Assembly (NCBI RefSeq): GCF_000725345.1
Contig: NZ_CP008852.1
Span: 3,588,001-3,652,000, forward strand
Source of the DNA: Pelosinus sp. UFO1
Lineage (GTDB): Bacteria > Bacillota > Negativicutes > DSM-13327
Reading direction: 5' to 3'
Length of the DNA stretch: 64,000 nt
Of this stretch, positions 49,115-59,019 are shown piece by piece (position 1 is the stretch's first letter; the number at the start of each line of letters is the position of its first letter). The notes beneath the pieces were generated by a model. It was not told where the DNA came from and did not search any database. It saw nothing but the letters and a program-made list of their open reading frames with translations. A program made the position numbers and the translations under genes.

Positions 49115-50623
49115 ATGAGTACAAAAAAAATAAGTTTTCCTACAGCTTTTACTGTTCTATTTATCGTTTTACTGTTTGCCGCTCTACTTACTTATGTGAT
49201 ACCAGCAGGTTCCTATTCAAAGCTAAAATACAATAGTAGTCAAAGTGTTTTTGTTGTGACGAAGCCTGATGCTTCAAAAATAGAATTACCAGGAACTCAA
49301 GATACCTTGAATCAGCTTACGATTAAAGTTAATTTAGAAAAATTCAAAGAAGGAAGCATTAGTAAAGCCGTCGCAATTCCAGGAACCTATGAAAGGGTGG
49401 AGCAAAATCCCCAAGGCATCGTTGATATTATCCAAGCACCGATAAAAGGCGTATATGGGACCATTGAAATTATTATGTTTTTATTTATAATTGGTGGCTG
49501 TATTGGTGTGCTAAATAGTAGTGGTGCTTTTGATGCAGGTATTGCCAGTCTGTCACGTATTACTAAGGGAAAAGAGTTTTTGTTAATTATTATCGTTACC
49601 GTATTGATATCCATAGGCGGAACTACTTTTGGCTTGGCAGAAGAAACAATTGCCTTATACCCGATACTGGTTCCTGTTTTTGTGGCAGCAGGTTATGATG
49701 CTATCGTATGCATTGCTACACTTTATATGGGATCTTGTATTGGCACCATGTTTTCCACGGTAAATCCTTTTTCATCTGTTATTGGTTCAAATGCAGCAGG
49801 AATAGCTTTCACCCAAGGTTTGCCAATGAGAACGGCAGGTTTAGTAATTGCTACAATCATTACGATTATGTATATTCTAAGTTATGGTAAAAAGATAAAA
49901 GAAGATCCAACCAAATCCTTAATCTATAGTCAAAAGGAAGAAATTGAAGAGCGCTTTTTAAAGAATTATAAAAATAAAGTAATTCCTGAATTTACTGTTA
50001 GACGTAAATTAATGTTAATTATCTTCACTTCTGCTTTTGTGATCATGACCTGGGGAGTTTCCACTCAGGAATGGTGGTTTACTGAAATGAGCACATTGTT
50101 TTTAGTGATTGGCATATTGCTGGGCGTAGTTTCGGGATCAGGAGAAAAAGAATTTGTTGGTAAATTTATTGCCGGTGCTGCTGATTTAGTCAGTGTTGCA
50201 TTAGTTGTTGGCGTGGCCAGGTCAATCAATTTGATTATGGAAAGTGGCATGATCTCTGATTCAATTCTTAATTATGCATCCAATGCCGTTCAAGGTATGA
50301 GTGCAGGTGTATTTATCATTGTAATGTATTTATTATTTATAATTCTTGGCTTTTTTATTCCATCCTCTTCCGGACTTGCAGTCTTATCCATACCTATTAT
50401 AGCCCCACTTGCTGATACTGTAGGCTTAGAAAGAGACACAATCATCAGTGCCTATCAATATGGGCAGGGATTAATATCATTTATCACTCCGACGGGACTT
50501 GTTTTAGCAACCTTAGCAATGGTGAATGTAACCTATGATAAATGGTTAAAATTTATTATGCCGTTAATGTGTTATATTACAATTTTTGCAGGAATTATGT
50601 TACTAATTCAAGCAGCATTTTAG
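49115..50623 (+). CDS. YfcC/DcuC-type anaerobic carrier
   Basis: A 502-residue membrane protein with about 12 hydrophobic segments and a large polar loop near residues 40-110. The string GGTTFGLAEETIALYPILVP and the C-terminal GFFIPSSSGLAVLSIPIIAP with SFITPTGLVLA are typical of the YfcC family (C4-dicarboxylate anaerobic carrier superfamily). Members move dicarboxylates, arginine/ornithine or related solutes; the substrate is not predictable. RBS GGGGAGG. A sigma-54-like promoter suggests control by carbon or nitrogen status. Monocistronic, with a bidirectional terminator. Confidence 0.85.
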   Translation: MSTKKISFPTAFTVLFIVLLFAALLTYVIPAGSYSKLKYNSSQSVFVVTKPDASKIELPGTQDTLNQLTIKVNLEKFKEGSISKAVAIPGTYERVEQNPQGIVDIIQAPIKGVYGTIEIIMFLFIIGGCIGVLNSSGAFDAGIASLSRITKGKEFLLIIIVTVLISIGGTTFGLAEETIALYPILVPVFVAAGYDAIVCIATLYMGSCIGTMFSTVNPFSSVIGSNAAGIAFTQGLPMRTAGLVIATIITIMYILSYGKKIKEDPTKSLIYSQKEEIEERFLKNYKNKVIPEFTVRRKLMLIIFTSAFVIMTWGVSTQEWWFTEMSTLFLVIGILLGVVSGSGEKEFVGKFIAGAADLVSVALVVGVARSINLIMESGMISDSILNYASNAVQGMSAGVFIIVMYLLFIILGFFIPSSSGLAVLSIPIIAPLADTVGLERDTIISAYQYGQGLISFITPTGLVLATLAMVNVTYDKWLKFIMPLMCYITIFAGIMLLIQAAF

Positions 50624-50646
50624 CAAGAATAATCCTATATAAGTAA

Positions 50647-50688
50647 CAAAAGACCACGTTCATCTGATTTGATGATGTGGTCTTTTGT
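50647..50688. terminator. Bidirectional terminator between convergent genes
   Basis: CAAAAGACCAC pairs with GTGGTCTTTTG, with A/T runs on both flanks, between the YfcC gene and the MFS gene. Confidence 0.8.
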
Positions 50689-50718
50689 TAATCGAATATT
50701 GAATTCAACAATTAATTT

Positions 50719-51909
50719 TTAAAGTTTTTCCCTAAGAGGTATAGTTAGTGGAATAGTAAAAAGCACTACTATCGCAACCATTATTACGACAGTTTTTATA
50801 CCGATTATGTCGCTTGCCATCCCATAAATTGAAGGAGATAATGCCCCTGCACCAATTGTTGCTGTATAGAATATTGCAAAAGCCTGTTTCCTACGTTCCT
50901 CAGAAACCAATTCAGGAACGCTCCCATACAGTACCGATGAGGTGCCATTTAAAGCCACCCCGAGAATCGGGGAAAGTAATATTGCATTATTTATGGAAAG
51001 ACTAATCATTCCCCATATACAAACAGCTGTAATGATTTCCGTAGTGATTACCGATCGTAGTATTCCGAATTTTGTAGCCAGCATACCACATACAAATTTC
51101 CCAACAGCCCCCCCTGCAAATACAAGAGAAAGTGCTATACCAATCGTCGAAACTTCTGCTCCTTTTTCCTGCAGTAAAAACGGAAAGAAGGTTAAAAAAC
51201 CCATCCGTGTTGCACTATCAATAACTCCTATCATTGACAATGACCAAAAGGCTTTATATTCCTTCCATATTAAAGAACTCATTGTGGGTTTTACGTGTTT
51301 ACTTTCGGTCTTAATTTGCTCTTGCTGAAGGTTTTTGCTATTTAGAAAAATAATAATCACTATTCCCATACCGACAATACCGAGTACACGACTTGCAACC
51401 GGCCAACTATATTGGCTAATTAAGAAAGCAGCTGCACTTGGCAAAACTAGTTTGCCCATGTCACCTGCGACATTAAAAGTACTCAGCGCTATTCTTCGTG
51501 CATTGGTATCTGTGTAGGCTTTGGAAATTAAGGAAGACGATAAAGGGTGCTGTACGCTAGAACCTAGTCCCCCAACTACAAGTAAACCGCCTAACAAAAT
51601 TGGGGTTGCCGACCACCCAAACAACCAAACGGAAATACTTGTAAGAACAGTTCCAAGTAACAACAATCTAATTTCGCCGATTCGGTAAGCAAGATTACTT
51701 GATGGCACTTGAAAACCTGCCATAGTCCCGGAAAAAATTGTTTTTAAAAAGCCAATTTCAGCAAAAGTTAACGAAAACTGAGCTTGCCAAATTGGAAAAA
51801 GAATGTACAACATATCAGTAAATCCATCATGTATAAAATGTGCTAAACTTCCAGTGAATAAGGCTTTTTTCTGTACTTTAAGCTGTTCGCTATCATATAA
51901 TTTATCCAT
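50719..51909 (-). CDS. MFS transporter (fosmidomycin-resistance-like)
   Basis: A 396-residue protein with about 12 hydrophobic segments. The opening LAHFIHDGFTDMLYILFPIW and SVQHPLSSSLISKAY in the first half match the fosmidomycin-resistance (Fsr) type group. It likely exports a small organic acid or drug. RBS GGGGAG. It starts 25 nt after the LysR stop on the same strand, so the regulator and transporter are probably co-transcribed. Confidence 0.8.
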   Translation of the reverse strand: MDKLYDSEQLKVQKKALFTGSLAHFIHDGFTDMLYILFPIWQAQFSLTFAEIGFLKTIFSGTMAGFQVPSSNLAYRIGEIRLLLLGTVLTSISVWLFGWSATPILLGGLLVVGGLGSSVQHPLSSSLISKAYTDTNARRIALSTFNVAGDMGKLVLPSAAAFLISQYSWPVASRVLGIVGMGIVIIIFLNSKNLQQEQIKTESKHVKPTMSSLIWKEYKAFWSLSMIGVIDSATRMGFLTFFPFLLQEKGAEVSTIGIALSLVFAGGAVGKFVCGMLATKFGILRSVITTEIITAVCIWGMISLSINNAILLSPILGVALNGTSSVLYGSVPELVSEERRKQAFAIFYTATIGAGALSPSIYGMASDIIGIKTVVIMVAIVVLFTIPLTIPLREKL

Positions 51910-51934
51910 TTACTCTCCCCTACAAAGATAGTAC

Positions 51935-52828
51935 CTACATGGATTGCAAGTATCCTGATAATTCACTATATATATTTGCATGTTCTGCAATCATGGCTAG
52001 TAAAGAACGCATTGCAATAGTAAATGTTTTTTCTCTATGGAATATCACAGAAAATACAATTTCCAATTTAGGTACATTATTAAACTCGATAAGTGTTCCA
52101 TCATCCAAACTGTTCCTAACCAATACTTCTGGCAATACACCTACTCCCAATCCATTTAGCACAGCCTGCCGAATTGCTTCAGAGTCACTGTACTCTAACA
52201 CAGGATTTATTCCATTTTCCCGTAACACCCTATCATATTTTGCCCGATAAATACTCCCTTGTTTTAGTGCGATAAAAGGCTGCTGCCAAATGTTATTGCC
52301 ATACTTCTTGATAAGGAGAGGGTGTGCGATCCATACTAGTCTTTCTACCGCAACATTAAATTGCAAAATTTGATTATCTGAAATTTTGTCGTGAACAAGT
52401 GCAAAATCAAAACTGTTATCTAATATCCCCCTAACTGTAATCGGTAGATTGAAACAATGTTCAATATGTACCGCTACATTAGGAACCTGCACTTGGAATT
52501 CCTGTAAAATAGGCGAAAGAGTATGCGCTGCAACTGCAGTGCCAAGACCTATTTTAATCGTTTTATCATATGAGAATTCTTGTAACACAGCCTGTGCTTC
52601 CCCATGTATTAACAATAGTTTCTCAGCATAGCCAATCAAACGTTTGCCCGCTTCTGTTATATATAATTTTTTTCCTACCCTCTCAAACAGCAAGACCCCA
52701 AAGTGTTCTTCCAGTGTTCTGATTTGGACCGTGACTGTAGGTTGACTAAAATTTAGTTTTTCCGCAGCTTGAGTTACATTGCCTAGCTTTGCAACTGAAA
52801 GAAACGTTTGTAGTAATCGTAAATCCAT
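51935..52828 (-). CDS. LysR-family transcriptional regulator
   Basis: A 297-residue LTTR: N-terminal winged helix LLQTFLSVAKLGNVTQAAEK followed by LNFSQPTVTVQIRTLEEHFG, then a substrate-binding domain (about 90-290). LTTRs bind an inducer and activate adjacent or divergent genes. Two candidate targets exist: the co-directional MFS gene and the divergent lrgAB pair, which in Staphylococcus and Bacillus relatives is controlled by the LysR protein CidR. A family C repeat has inserted between this gene and lrgAB. The ribosome binding site is weak. Confidence 0.9.
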   Translation of the reverse strand: MDLRLLQTFLSVAKLGNVTQAAEKLNFSQPTVTVQIRTLEEHFGVLLFERVGKKLYITEAGKRLIGYAEKLLLIHGEAQAVLQEFSYDKTIKIGLGTAVAAHTLSPILQEFQVQVPNVAVHIEHCFNLPITVRGILDNSFDFALVHDKISDNQILQFNVAVERLVWIAHPLLIKKYGNNIWQQPFIALKQGSIYRAKYDRVLRENGINPVLEYSDSEAIRQAVLNGLGVGVLPEVLVRNSLDDGTLIEFNNVPKLEIVFSVIFHREKTFTIAMRSLLAMIAEHANIYSELSGYLQSM

Positions 52829-53069
52829 TTAATTAACACATCCCACAATTTTACTCTTTTTATATTGTAGGACATTATTATATGACTGACAATTAAATAA
52901 ACTCCCACTTTTCGATTTTTCCTCCTCTTTAACAATAACTGTTCCATGGGAAAAAGGGAAATTGAATATATTGATTGAATCAATAGGATTTTCTAATTTA
53001 CGTTTTAATTATCCCAGACTCACCAAAAATACGGATTGTAAATGCGTATAATAACAACTCTAAAAATAA

Positions 53070-53232
53070 ATCGAGGGGACGGTTCTTTTGAGTCATTCCC
53101 TTTTTCTCATCTCACGTCATCAATATATATAATTAGAAGTTTCCTTTTTGAAAAGAATCCCTATTTCTACTCTGTTTACATTAAAATATAAAAGTCCTGC
53201 AAAACTACGCTGTTTTGCAGGACTTTCCGTTA
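53070..53232 (+). repeat. Family C element with compensated hairpin
   Basis: Opening GGGGACGGTTCTTTTGAGTC. The stem reads AAGTCCTGCAAAAC / GTTTTGCAGGACTT, where the usual C-G pair (AACTCC/GGAGTT) is inverted to G-C and inner pairs also change together. This covariation argues that the structure is maintained. It lies between the LysR gene and lrgAB. Confidence 0.75.
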
Positions 53233-53409
53233 TTGTATTTACCACTAAAATACAATACACCTGTAAGGTATTTCTACTCTTCATGGTTACTTACGAATAC
53301 TATTTATATTCAACTATATCTTTTAGGAATATTTCATATTAATATTATTCATTTTACACATGAAAAGCGAAAGGTATATACTAACCCTATGGCACGGAGG
53401 CGAAATAAG

Positions 53410-53772
53410 ATGTATATTTCAAAAATTGTTTTTCAAGTATTTATATTATTAGGTAGTTCCATATTGGGTAATAAGATAACCCAATTATTTCAATTACATG
53501 TACCCGGTAGCATGGTGGGGATTCTCCTTATCTTTCTTTTATTGGAGACTAAGATTATCCGTCTGGAATGGCTAGAAGCAGGCGCTAATATTTTAATCAC
53601 AGAATTAATCTTATTTTTTATACCATCAGCTGTTGGTGTGATCCAGTATCGGCAAATCATGCTGGACAATGGGATACGCTTTGGGTTTGTTATTTTTCTT
53701 AGCACTGTAACGGTGATGATATGTACAGGATTCTTAGTTGAATTTGTAAATAAAATAGGAAGGGGACGATAA
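53410..53772 (+). CDS. lrgA: LrgA/CidA-family membrane protein
   Basis: A 120-residue protein with four hydrophobic segments and the LrgA hallmark LHVPGSMVGILLIFLLLETK followed by WLEAGANILITELILFFIPS. These holin-like proteins form pairs with LrgB and are tied to cell lysis control or to pyruvate uptake in Bacillus (PftAB). The ATG behind GGAGG with 9 nt spacing is the start; longer frames run through the repeat. lrgB follows 2 nt downstream. Confidence 0.9.
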   Translation: MYISKIVFQVFILLGSSILGNKITQLFQLHVPGSMVGILLIFLLLETKIIRLEWLEAGANILITELILFFIPSAVGVIQYRQIMLDNGIRFGFVIFLSTVTVMICTGFLVEFVNKIGRGR

Positions 53773-53774
53773 GA

Positions 53775-54452
53775 ATGTTAGCGATTATTAGTTTCATGAT
53801 TACTATTTTTAGTTACTTAGGAGCAAAGTTCTTATATAAAAAAAATAAGTCAGTATTTTTATCACCATTAGTCACATGCCCCTTAGTTTTAATTATTTTA
53901 ATACTGTCCTTTCATGTTTCCTATGATGCCTATTATGCGGGTACTCAATGGATTACTCAAATGTTACAGCCAGCTATGGTTGCTTTTGCAGTCCCATTAT
54001 ATAAATATCGAGGATTGTTAAAAAAATATGGCTTAGAAATTAGTATTGGAGTTTTGGGTGGTTCTGTTACTGCCGTTTTATCTTCTATTATATATGGTAA
54101 GTGGTTTCATTTGACCCCTCAGCTTCTTGATAGTTTGGCACCGCGTTCCGTTACCACCCCAATTGCCATGGATATATCGCAAACGATTGGTGGTTTGCCG
54201 ACTATGACAGCTAGTTTCGTAATCATAACAGGTATTGTCGGACTTGTTGCTGGACCTTTTATTTTAAAATGGTGCCCGATACACCACCAGGTCAGTAAGG
54301 GTATGTTATTAGGTATGGGCGCACATGGCGCCGGCACGGCACAAGCATATGAAATTGGTTCTATCGAAGGGGCAATAGCCAGTTTGACGATGATTTTTGC
54401 CGGACTTATTACAATTATGCTAGCACCTATGTTAGTACCTATGATAATATAA
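53775..54452 (+). CDS. lrgB: LrgB/CidB-family membrane protein
   Basis: A 225-residue protein with about six hydrophobic segments. LAPRSVTTPIAMDISQTIGG and MGAHGAGTAQAYEIGSIEGA are the diagnostic LrgB motifs. With LrgA it forms the lytic-regulatory or pyruvate-transport complex. Its ribosome binding site, AGGGGACGATAAG, lies inside the end of lrgA, indicating coupled translation. Confidence 0.92.
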   Translation: MLAIISFMITIFSYLGAKFLYKKNKSVFLSPLVTCPLVLIILILSFHVSYDAYYAGTQWITQMLQPAMVAFAVPLYKYRGLLKKYGLEISIGVLGGSVTAVLSSIIYGKWFHLTPQLLDSLAPRSVTTPIAMDISQTIGGLPTMTASFVIITGIVGLVAGPFILKWCPIHHQVSKGMLLGMGAHGAGTAQAYEIGSIEGAIASLTMIFAGLITIMLAPMLVPMII

Positions 54453-54470
54453 GATGCAATTTTCAGTGGA

Positions 54471-54775
54471 GACAAGGGACAAGTTCTCTGTCCCCACTAG
54501 ATCCTATCAATCACACGTCTAGAATCACAAGGGGACGGTTCTTTTGAGTCACTCCCATCTTCTTCTCTCATGTACGCTATACGTAATTAGAAGCTTTCCT
54601 TTGAAAAACAATATCCCATATCCTATTTACCGTTAGAATACAAACTCCTGCAAGTCTAAGCTGCCTTGCAGGAGTTTGTCGTTATATATTGTTTTTTCTG
54701 GGACAAGGGGGCAATTTCTCTATCTCACTAGATCCTATCAATCACACTTTTAGATACTCCTATTTTCCTTGCTTA
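54471..54775. repeat. Repeat cluster B-C-B
   Basis: 54471-54518 is a family B core, 54526-54700 a full family C element with hairpin AAACTCCTGCAAGTC / GCCTTGCAGGAGTTT, and 54709-54772 a second family B core with GGGGGCAATTTCTCTATCTC. The nesting suggests that a family C element inserted into or between B copies. It separates lrgAB from the tct operon; no gene is seen up to 54877. Confidence 0.75.
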
Positions 54776-54877
54776 TTGTCATGATATGAATGTATCTTGT
54801 GCATCTATATTCTACAAAACAGGCTTAAAACCCTTGATCTTATTACCTTTTTCAGTTGTTCAGTAACCCCTACTTAA

Positions 54878-55894
54878 TTACTTTTTCTGTGATTTAATTT
54901 TATCTAAGACACCAGTTTCTTGTACTGTCTTAGTTAATTTTTCGCCATCATCCAACCATCTTTCTGCTGATTCCTTGGGATCTAAATATTTAACTTCAAG
55001 TCCTAAACTTTCAATATTTTTTTTGAAATCAGGGTCATTAATCATAGCTTTAAATCCATTGCTCAATTTGTTTTTTACCTCAATAGGTAGATCTTTAGGT
55101 GCAGCAATTCCAAACCAACCTCTATCAACAATATTCACTCCTTGCTCTTTAAAGGTAGGAACATTTGCAAAAACTGGATCAGTTGACCGCTGTCCACTTC
55201 CTATGGCTATTAATCTTACTATTCCACTTTTCATCTGTTCTTTTCCTAATGCTGCAGTAGTAACAGCAATTTGAGTATGACCACCAAGCAAACTAGCCAT
55301 TACTTCTGCTGCACTCTGGTAAGGAACTTGTTCAATCTGAATATTAGCATTTTCAGCAAAAGATTCTCCTACCACATGATTCATACTGCCAATGCCAGCG
55401 TGACCAAATTTAAGCTGCCCGGGATGCTGCTTGGCATATGCAATTAAGTCATTGAGGTTTTGCCAAGGTTGACTAGACAGAACTGCTATCATCTGTGGTG
55501 ATTCAGTAATTTGTGCAATAGGCTCTAGCGCAGTCGGATAATGGTATTTCGTCTGTCCGTATAATGGTTGTAATAATATTTCTGCTCCCGTAATACCAAG
55601 GGTATAGCCATCTGGAGCAGCACCAGCCAATTCATTCCAACCAAGAGCGCCCGCTGCACCGGGTTTATTAACAATAACCAAAGGTTGCCCTAAATATATC
55701 GGTGCTGACTTTTCCAGTAAGCGGGCTACTAGATCCGTGCCGCCTCCGACGCCAAAGGGGACAATGAGAGTGATAGGTTTGTCGGGGTATTTTTTAGTTG
55801 TAGTTACCGTCTTCTCTTGCATATTGTTACAACCTCCTAATATCAACATAGATAGTAAACATATGATAAGGAAAACCAAAGATTTTTTTTGCAT
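54878..55894 (-). CDS. Tripartite tricarboxylate transporter binding lipoprotein TctC (copy 1)
   Basis: A 338-residue Bug/TctC family binding protein. The lipoprotein signal ends in LILGGC with C22. The core has YPDKPITLIVPFGVGGGTDL, the conserved P-loop-like carboxylate-binding turn, and LVIVNKPGAAGALGWNELA. It captures a carboxylate such as citrate for TctAB. It is about 70% similar by eye to the neighbouring copy. RBS TAGGAG. Last gene of the operon, about 110 bp after the other tctC. Confidence 0.9.
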   Translation of the reverse strand: MQKKSLVFLIICLLSMLILGGCNNMQEKTVTTTKKYPDKPITLIVPFGVGGGTDLVARLLEKSAPIYLGQPLVIVNKPGAAGALGWNELAGAAPDGYTLGITGAEILLQPLYGQTKYHYPTALEPIAQITESPQMIAVLSSQPWQNLNDLIAYAKQHPGQLKFGHAGIGSMNHVVGESFAENANIQIEQVPYQSAAEVMASLLGGHTQIAVTTAALGKEQMKSGIVRLIAIGSGQRSTDPVFANVPTFKEQGVNIVDRGWFGIAAPKDLPIEVKNKLSNGFKAMINDPDFKKNIESLGLEVKYLDPKESAERWLDDGEKLTKTVQETGVLDKIKSQKK

Positions 55895-56002
55895 TCTATT
55901 CTCCTACCTTTCCTACTCAGGTTAAACGAATAACTTTTATGCTCATCCATTGTTAGGGAAGTAATTTATCGTTAGGCAATTAATAAAGCTAATAAGTTGA
56001 GA

Positions 56003-57025
56003 TCACTTCTTTTGACCCTTAATTTTGTCTAGAATTCCAGTTTCTTGAACTACCTTAGTTAATTGTTCGCTATCGTCTAACCATTTTTCTTTTAATTCCT
56101 TAGGACCTAAATAACTAATCTGAAGTCCTAATTGTTCTATACTTTTTTTGAATTCAGGATTATTTATCATAACTTGCAACCCGTCGACTAATTTGCCTTT
56201 TACCTCAGGTGGTAAGCCCTTAGGTGCAGCAATTGTATACCAATTATCGTATACAACATCGAAACCCTGCTCTTTAAACGTTGGTACAGTTGTATAAACA
56301 GGGTCGGTTAGTCGCTGTTTGCCCGATACTGCCAATGCCTTTAGCATGCCGCTTTTTGTATGTTCTTTAATGGATGCTGGATTAAGGAAAACGACTTGAA
56401 CATGTCCGCCCAGTAGACTTGCTGTTGCTTCTGCGCCACTTTGGAAAGGAACTTGTTCAAGATGAATATTGGCAATTTTAGCGAATGCTTCTCCAGCAAC
56501 ATGGCCTAAACCCCCTACACCTGTATGGCCAAACTTAATTTCTCCTGGATGCTCTCTAGCATACGCAATCAAATCATCAACATTTTGCCATGGCTGTTCC
56601 TTCTTCACAGCCATTACCATTGATAGACTGACAATTTGCGCAAGAGGTTCTAAGGCGGTTGGATAATGATATTTTGATGGGCCATACAGGGGTTGTAATA
56701 GTAGTTCAGTTCCCGCAATACCAATAGTATAGCCATCAGGTTTAGCACCAGACAATTCGTTCCATCCAAGGGTTCCTGATGCTCCAGGTTTATTGACAAT
56801 AACCAAGGATTGTCCTAAATAGGTAGGAGCTGATTTTTCCAGTAAACGTGCCACTAAATCTGTGCCACCCCCGATACCAAAGGGGACAATAAAAGTAATG
56901 GGTTTATTGGGGTATTTGTTGGCTGTAGTACCTGCTGATTTATCTTGCATAGTAGAACAACCTCCTAGCATGATCGATAGGATGAATAAACAGGCCGTCA
57001 GTGAAATCAATGTTTTTTTTTGCAT
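56003..57025 (-). CDS. Tripartite tricarboxylate transporter binding lipoprotein TctC (copy 2)
   Basis: A 340-residue paralogue of the preceding gene, with lipobox IMLGGC (C23), YPNKPITFIVPFGIGGGTDL and KPGASGTLGWNELSG. Two binding proteins beside one TctAB suggest that the transporter accepts two different carboxylates or that one copy serves as the sensor's partner. RBS AAGGGAGG, 33 nt from the tctA stop. Confidence 0.9.
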   Translation of the reverse strand: MQKKTLISLTACLFILSIMLGGCSTMQDKSAGTTANKYPNKPITFIVPFGIGGGTDLVARLLEKSAPTYLGQSLVIVNKPGASGTLGWNELSGAKPDGYTIGIAGTELLLQPLYGPSKYHYPTALEPLAQIVSLSMVMAVKKEQPWQNVDDLIAYAREHPGEIKFGHTGVGGLGHVAGEAFAKIANIHLEQVPFQSGAEATASLLGGHVQVVFLNPASIKEHTKSGMLKALAVSGKQRLTDPVYTTVPTFKEQGFDVVYDNWYTIAAPKGLPPEVKGKLVDGLQVMINNPEFKKSIEQLGLQISYLGPKELKEKWLDDSEQLTKVVQETGILDKIKGQKK

Positions 57026-57057
57026 TTGATTTGCCTCCCTTTATTCAATAAATCCTG

Positions 57058-58566
57058 CTAACAATTTACCTTCTCTTCAGCACAATTGATCTTAGTAAAC
57101 CACCTAACAATGTTATAAAATAGAGCAATCACCCCCAATGACAGTATAGTGGCTGAAATAGGGCGGGTAATCATTGCCCAGATGCTGCCGTTGCAAATAA
57201 TCAATCCTTGCGTTAAACCCCGCTCCAGTCCCGAGCCTAGTACTAAACCGATAAGCAGAGGACTTGGTTCAAATCCTGTCCGACGCAGTAAGAAGCCTAG
57301 GATACCGAAGATAACAACCCAGATCAAATCAAATATGCTATTATTGATGGAATAGGCGCCAGTCAGGGTGAGTGCGGCTACCATTGGCATGAGGATATGG
57401 AGTGGGGTTTTGAGTAATTGTACGAAAACACCAATCAAAGGCAAATTAATAATCAACAGCAGCACATTACCAATGTACATACTGGCAATAAGACCCCAAA
57501 ATAACGCAGGCTGCTCCGTTATGAGTCCTGGACCAGGGGTGATACCATGGATCATAAAACCACTGAGTAAAATAGCTGTTGCCCCGCAAAAGGGAAGTCC
57601 CAAGGATAATAGCGGAATCATTGTAGCTGAAATGGCCGAGTTATTGGCTGATTCAGGCCCAGCTACGCCTTCAATAGCGCCGCAGCCAAATTCATCAGGG
57701 TTTTTGCTGCATTTTTTTTCCAGGGCATAGGAAAGATAGCTGGATATGGTTGCAGCAGGACCGGGGAGTAAACCGACTAAAAATCCTACGCCCCCGCCGC
57801 GGAACATGGGAACAATAGAACGCCGCCATTCTTCTCTGGTAGGATATAAGTCTTTAAATTTTACTAATGGTATATCAGTGGCAGTATTTATTTGCGTCAT
57901 CGTAGTTAAAATTTCTCCGATACCGAACATTCCCATTGCCAAAATAGATAACTCAAACCCTCTGTCTAGTTCATCGATACCAAAGCTAAAGCGGCTGATG
58001 CCTGACAGGCTGTCTAGTCCGACGGTACTCAGCATCACACCAACAGCTGCCATTAAGGCGGATTTTAGTGTGGATGTACCAGTTAGCTTAGACAGAAAGA
58101 TCAATCCTACTAAGGAGATTGCAAAGTACTCTGGTGGTCCAAAAGCCAGCGCGGCTTGCGCTAAAGGAGGAGCTAGGAGAGTTAGCCCGACGATGCCGAT
58201 AGTACCTGCAACAAAAGAACCAATAGCCGAAACCGATAAGGCCGCTCCTGCCCGGCCTTTTTGTGCCATTGGGTAACCGTCCAGGCAGGTAACCACGGAG
58301 GCCGCTTCTCCTGGGACATTTATTAAGATTGAAGTGGTGGAGCCGCCATACTTCGAGCCATAATAGATTCCTGCAAACATAATCAGCGCTGCAGTGCTGT
58401 CCATACCATAACTGAAAGGCAGCAGCAGGGCAATGGCACTGACAGTATCAATCCCTGGAAGGACTCCTACCAGCGTACCGATAATAACGCCAATTGTGCA
58501 CGCCAATAAATTACCTGGAATGACACTGACCAAAAAGCCTTGCAGCAGCAGATTCAAGATGTCCAA
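57058..58566 (-). CDS. tctA: Tripartite tricarboxylate transporter large subunit TctA
   Basis: A 502-residue polytopic protein with about 11-12 hydrophobic segments. The family signature GVLPGIDTVSAIALLLPFSY, then IYYGSKYGGSTTSILINVPG and the repeat GLLPGPAATISSYLSYALEK, is unmistakable. It is the main permease of TctCBA, driven by ion gradients. It starts with TTG, 5-6 nt from GGGGGTG; no closer ATG is in frame. The gene lies between tctB and the two tctC genes. Confidence 0.93.
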   Translation of the reverse strand: MDILNLLLQGFLVSVIPGNLLACTIGVIIGTLVGVLPGIDTVSAIALLLPFSYGMDSTAALIMFAGIYYGSKYGGSTTSILINVPGEAASVVTCLDGYPMAQKGRAGAALSVSAIGSFVAGTIGIVGLTLLAPPLAQAALAFGPPEYFAISLVGLIFLSKLTGTSTLKSALMAAVGVMLSTVGLDSLSGISRFSFGIDELDRGFELSILAMGMFGIGEILTTMTQINTATDIPLVKFKDLYPTREEWRRSIVPMFRGGGVGFLVGLLPGPAATISSYLSYALEKKCSKNPDEFGCGAIEGVAGPESANNSAISATMIPLLSLGLPFCGATAILLSGFMIHGITPGPGLITEQPALFWGLIASMYIGNVLLLIINLPLIGVFVQLLKTPLHILMPMVAALTLTGAYSINNSIFDLIWVVIFGILGFLLRRTGFEPSPLLIGLVLGSGLERGLTQGLIICNGSIWAMITRPISATILSLGVIALFYNIVRWFTKINCAEEKVNC

Positions 58567-58585
58567 TGTTTCACCCCCTTTAATT

Positions 58586-59005
58586 TTATGGCAATGGAAT
58601 ACTTAAATAGTTGGCAAATATAAGATAAAAAATGGCAGAGCTGCTAAAGGAAACCAAAAGAGGCATAAGCCACCCCTCTGTATCGGCTACCTTAAATAAA
58701 TAAAATAAGAATATAAAAGTAGCTGCAAAGTACCCGATAATATTTAAAAATGAGACATAAAATAGCAGACCAATAATGATAAAAATAAACTTTGTCCAAT
58801 TAACCTTATCTAGTACTACCTTTTTGTTTGACCTCAATTGGTTGTAAAGCAGGATTAATGACAATAGCAAGGCTAAGATTCCAGATAAAGTTGGTAAAAA
58901 GCCAGATTTAGGCGAGTTTAAGGTACCAAAGGCAAATTGCTGTGCGAAAAATAAATAGCTACTGCTGCCAAGTAAAAAGAAGAAAGTTATTATTTTTTCA
59001 GCCAT
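58586..59005 (-). CDS. tctB: Tripartite tricarboxylate transporter small subunit TctB
   Basis: A 139-residue protein with four hydrophobic segments (SSYLFFAQQFAF, FLPTLSGILALLLSLILL, FIFIIIGLLFYVSFLNIIG, FSSSAIFYLIFANYLSIPLP), the TctB layout including the PKSGFLP motif. It partners with TctA. The ATG behind GAGGTG is the start; it begins 14 nt after the kinase stop, so the kinase and transporter genes are in one operon. Confidence 0.88.
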   Translation of the reverse strand: MAEKIITFFFLLGSSSYLFFAQQFAFGTLNSPKSGFLPTLSGILALLLSLILLYNQLRSNKKVVLDKVNWTKFIFIIIGLLFYVSFLNIIGYFAATFIFLFYLFKVADTEGWLMPLLVSFSSSAIFYLIFANYLSIPLP

Positions 59006-59019
59006 ATCAATCACCTCAA

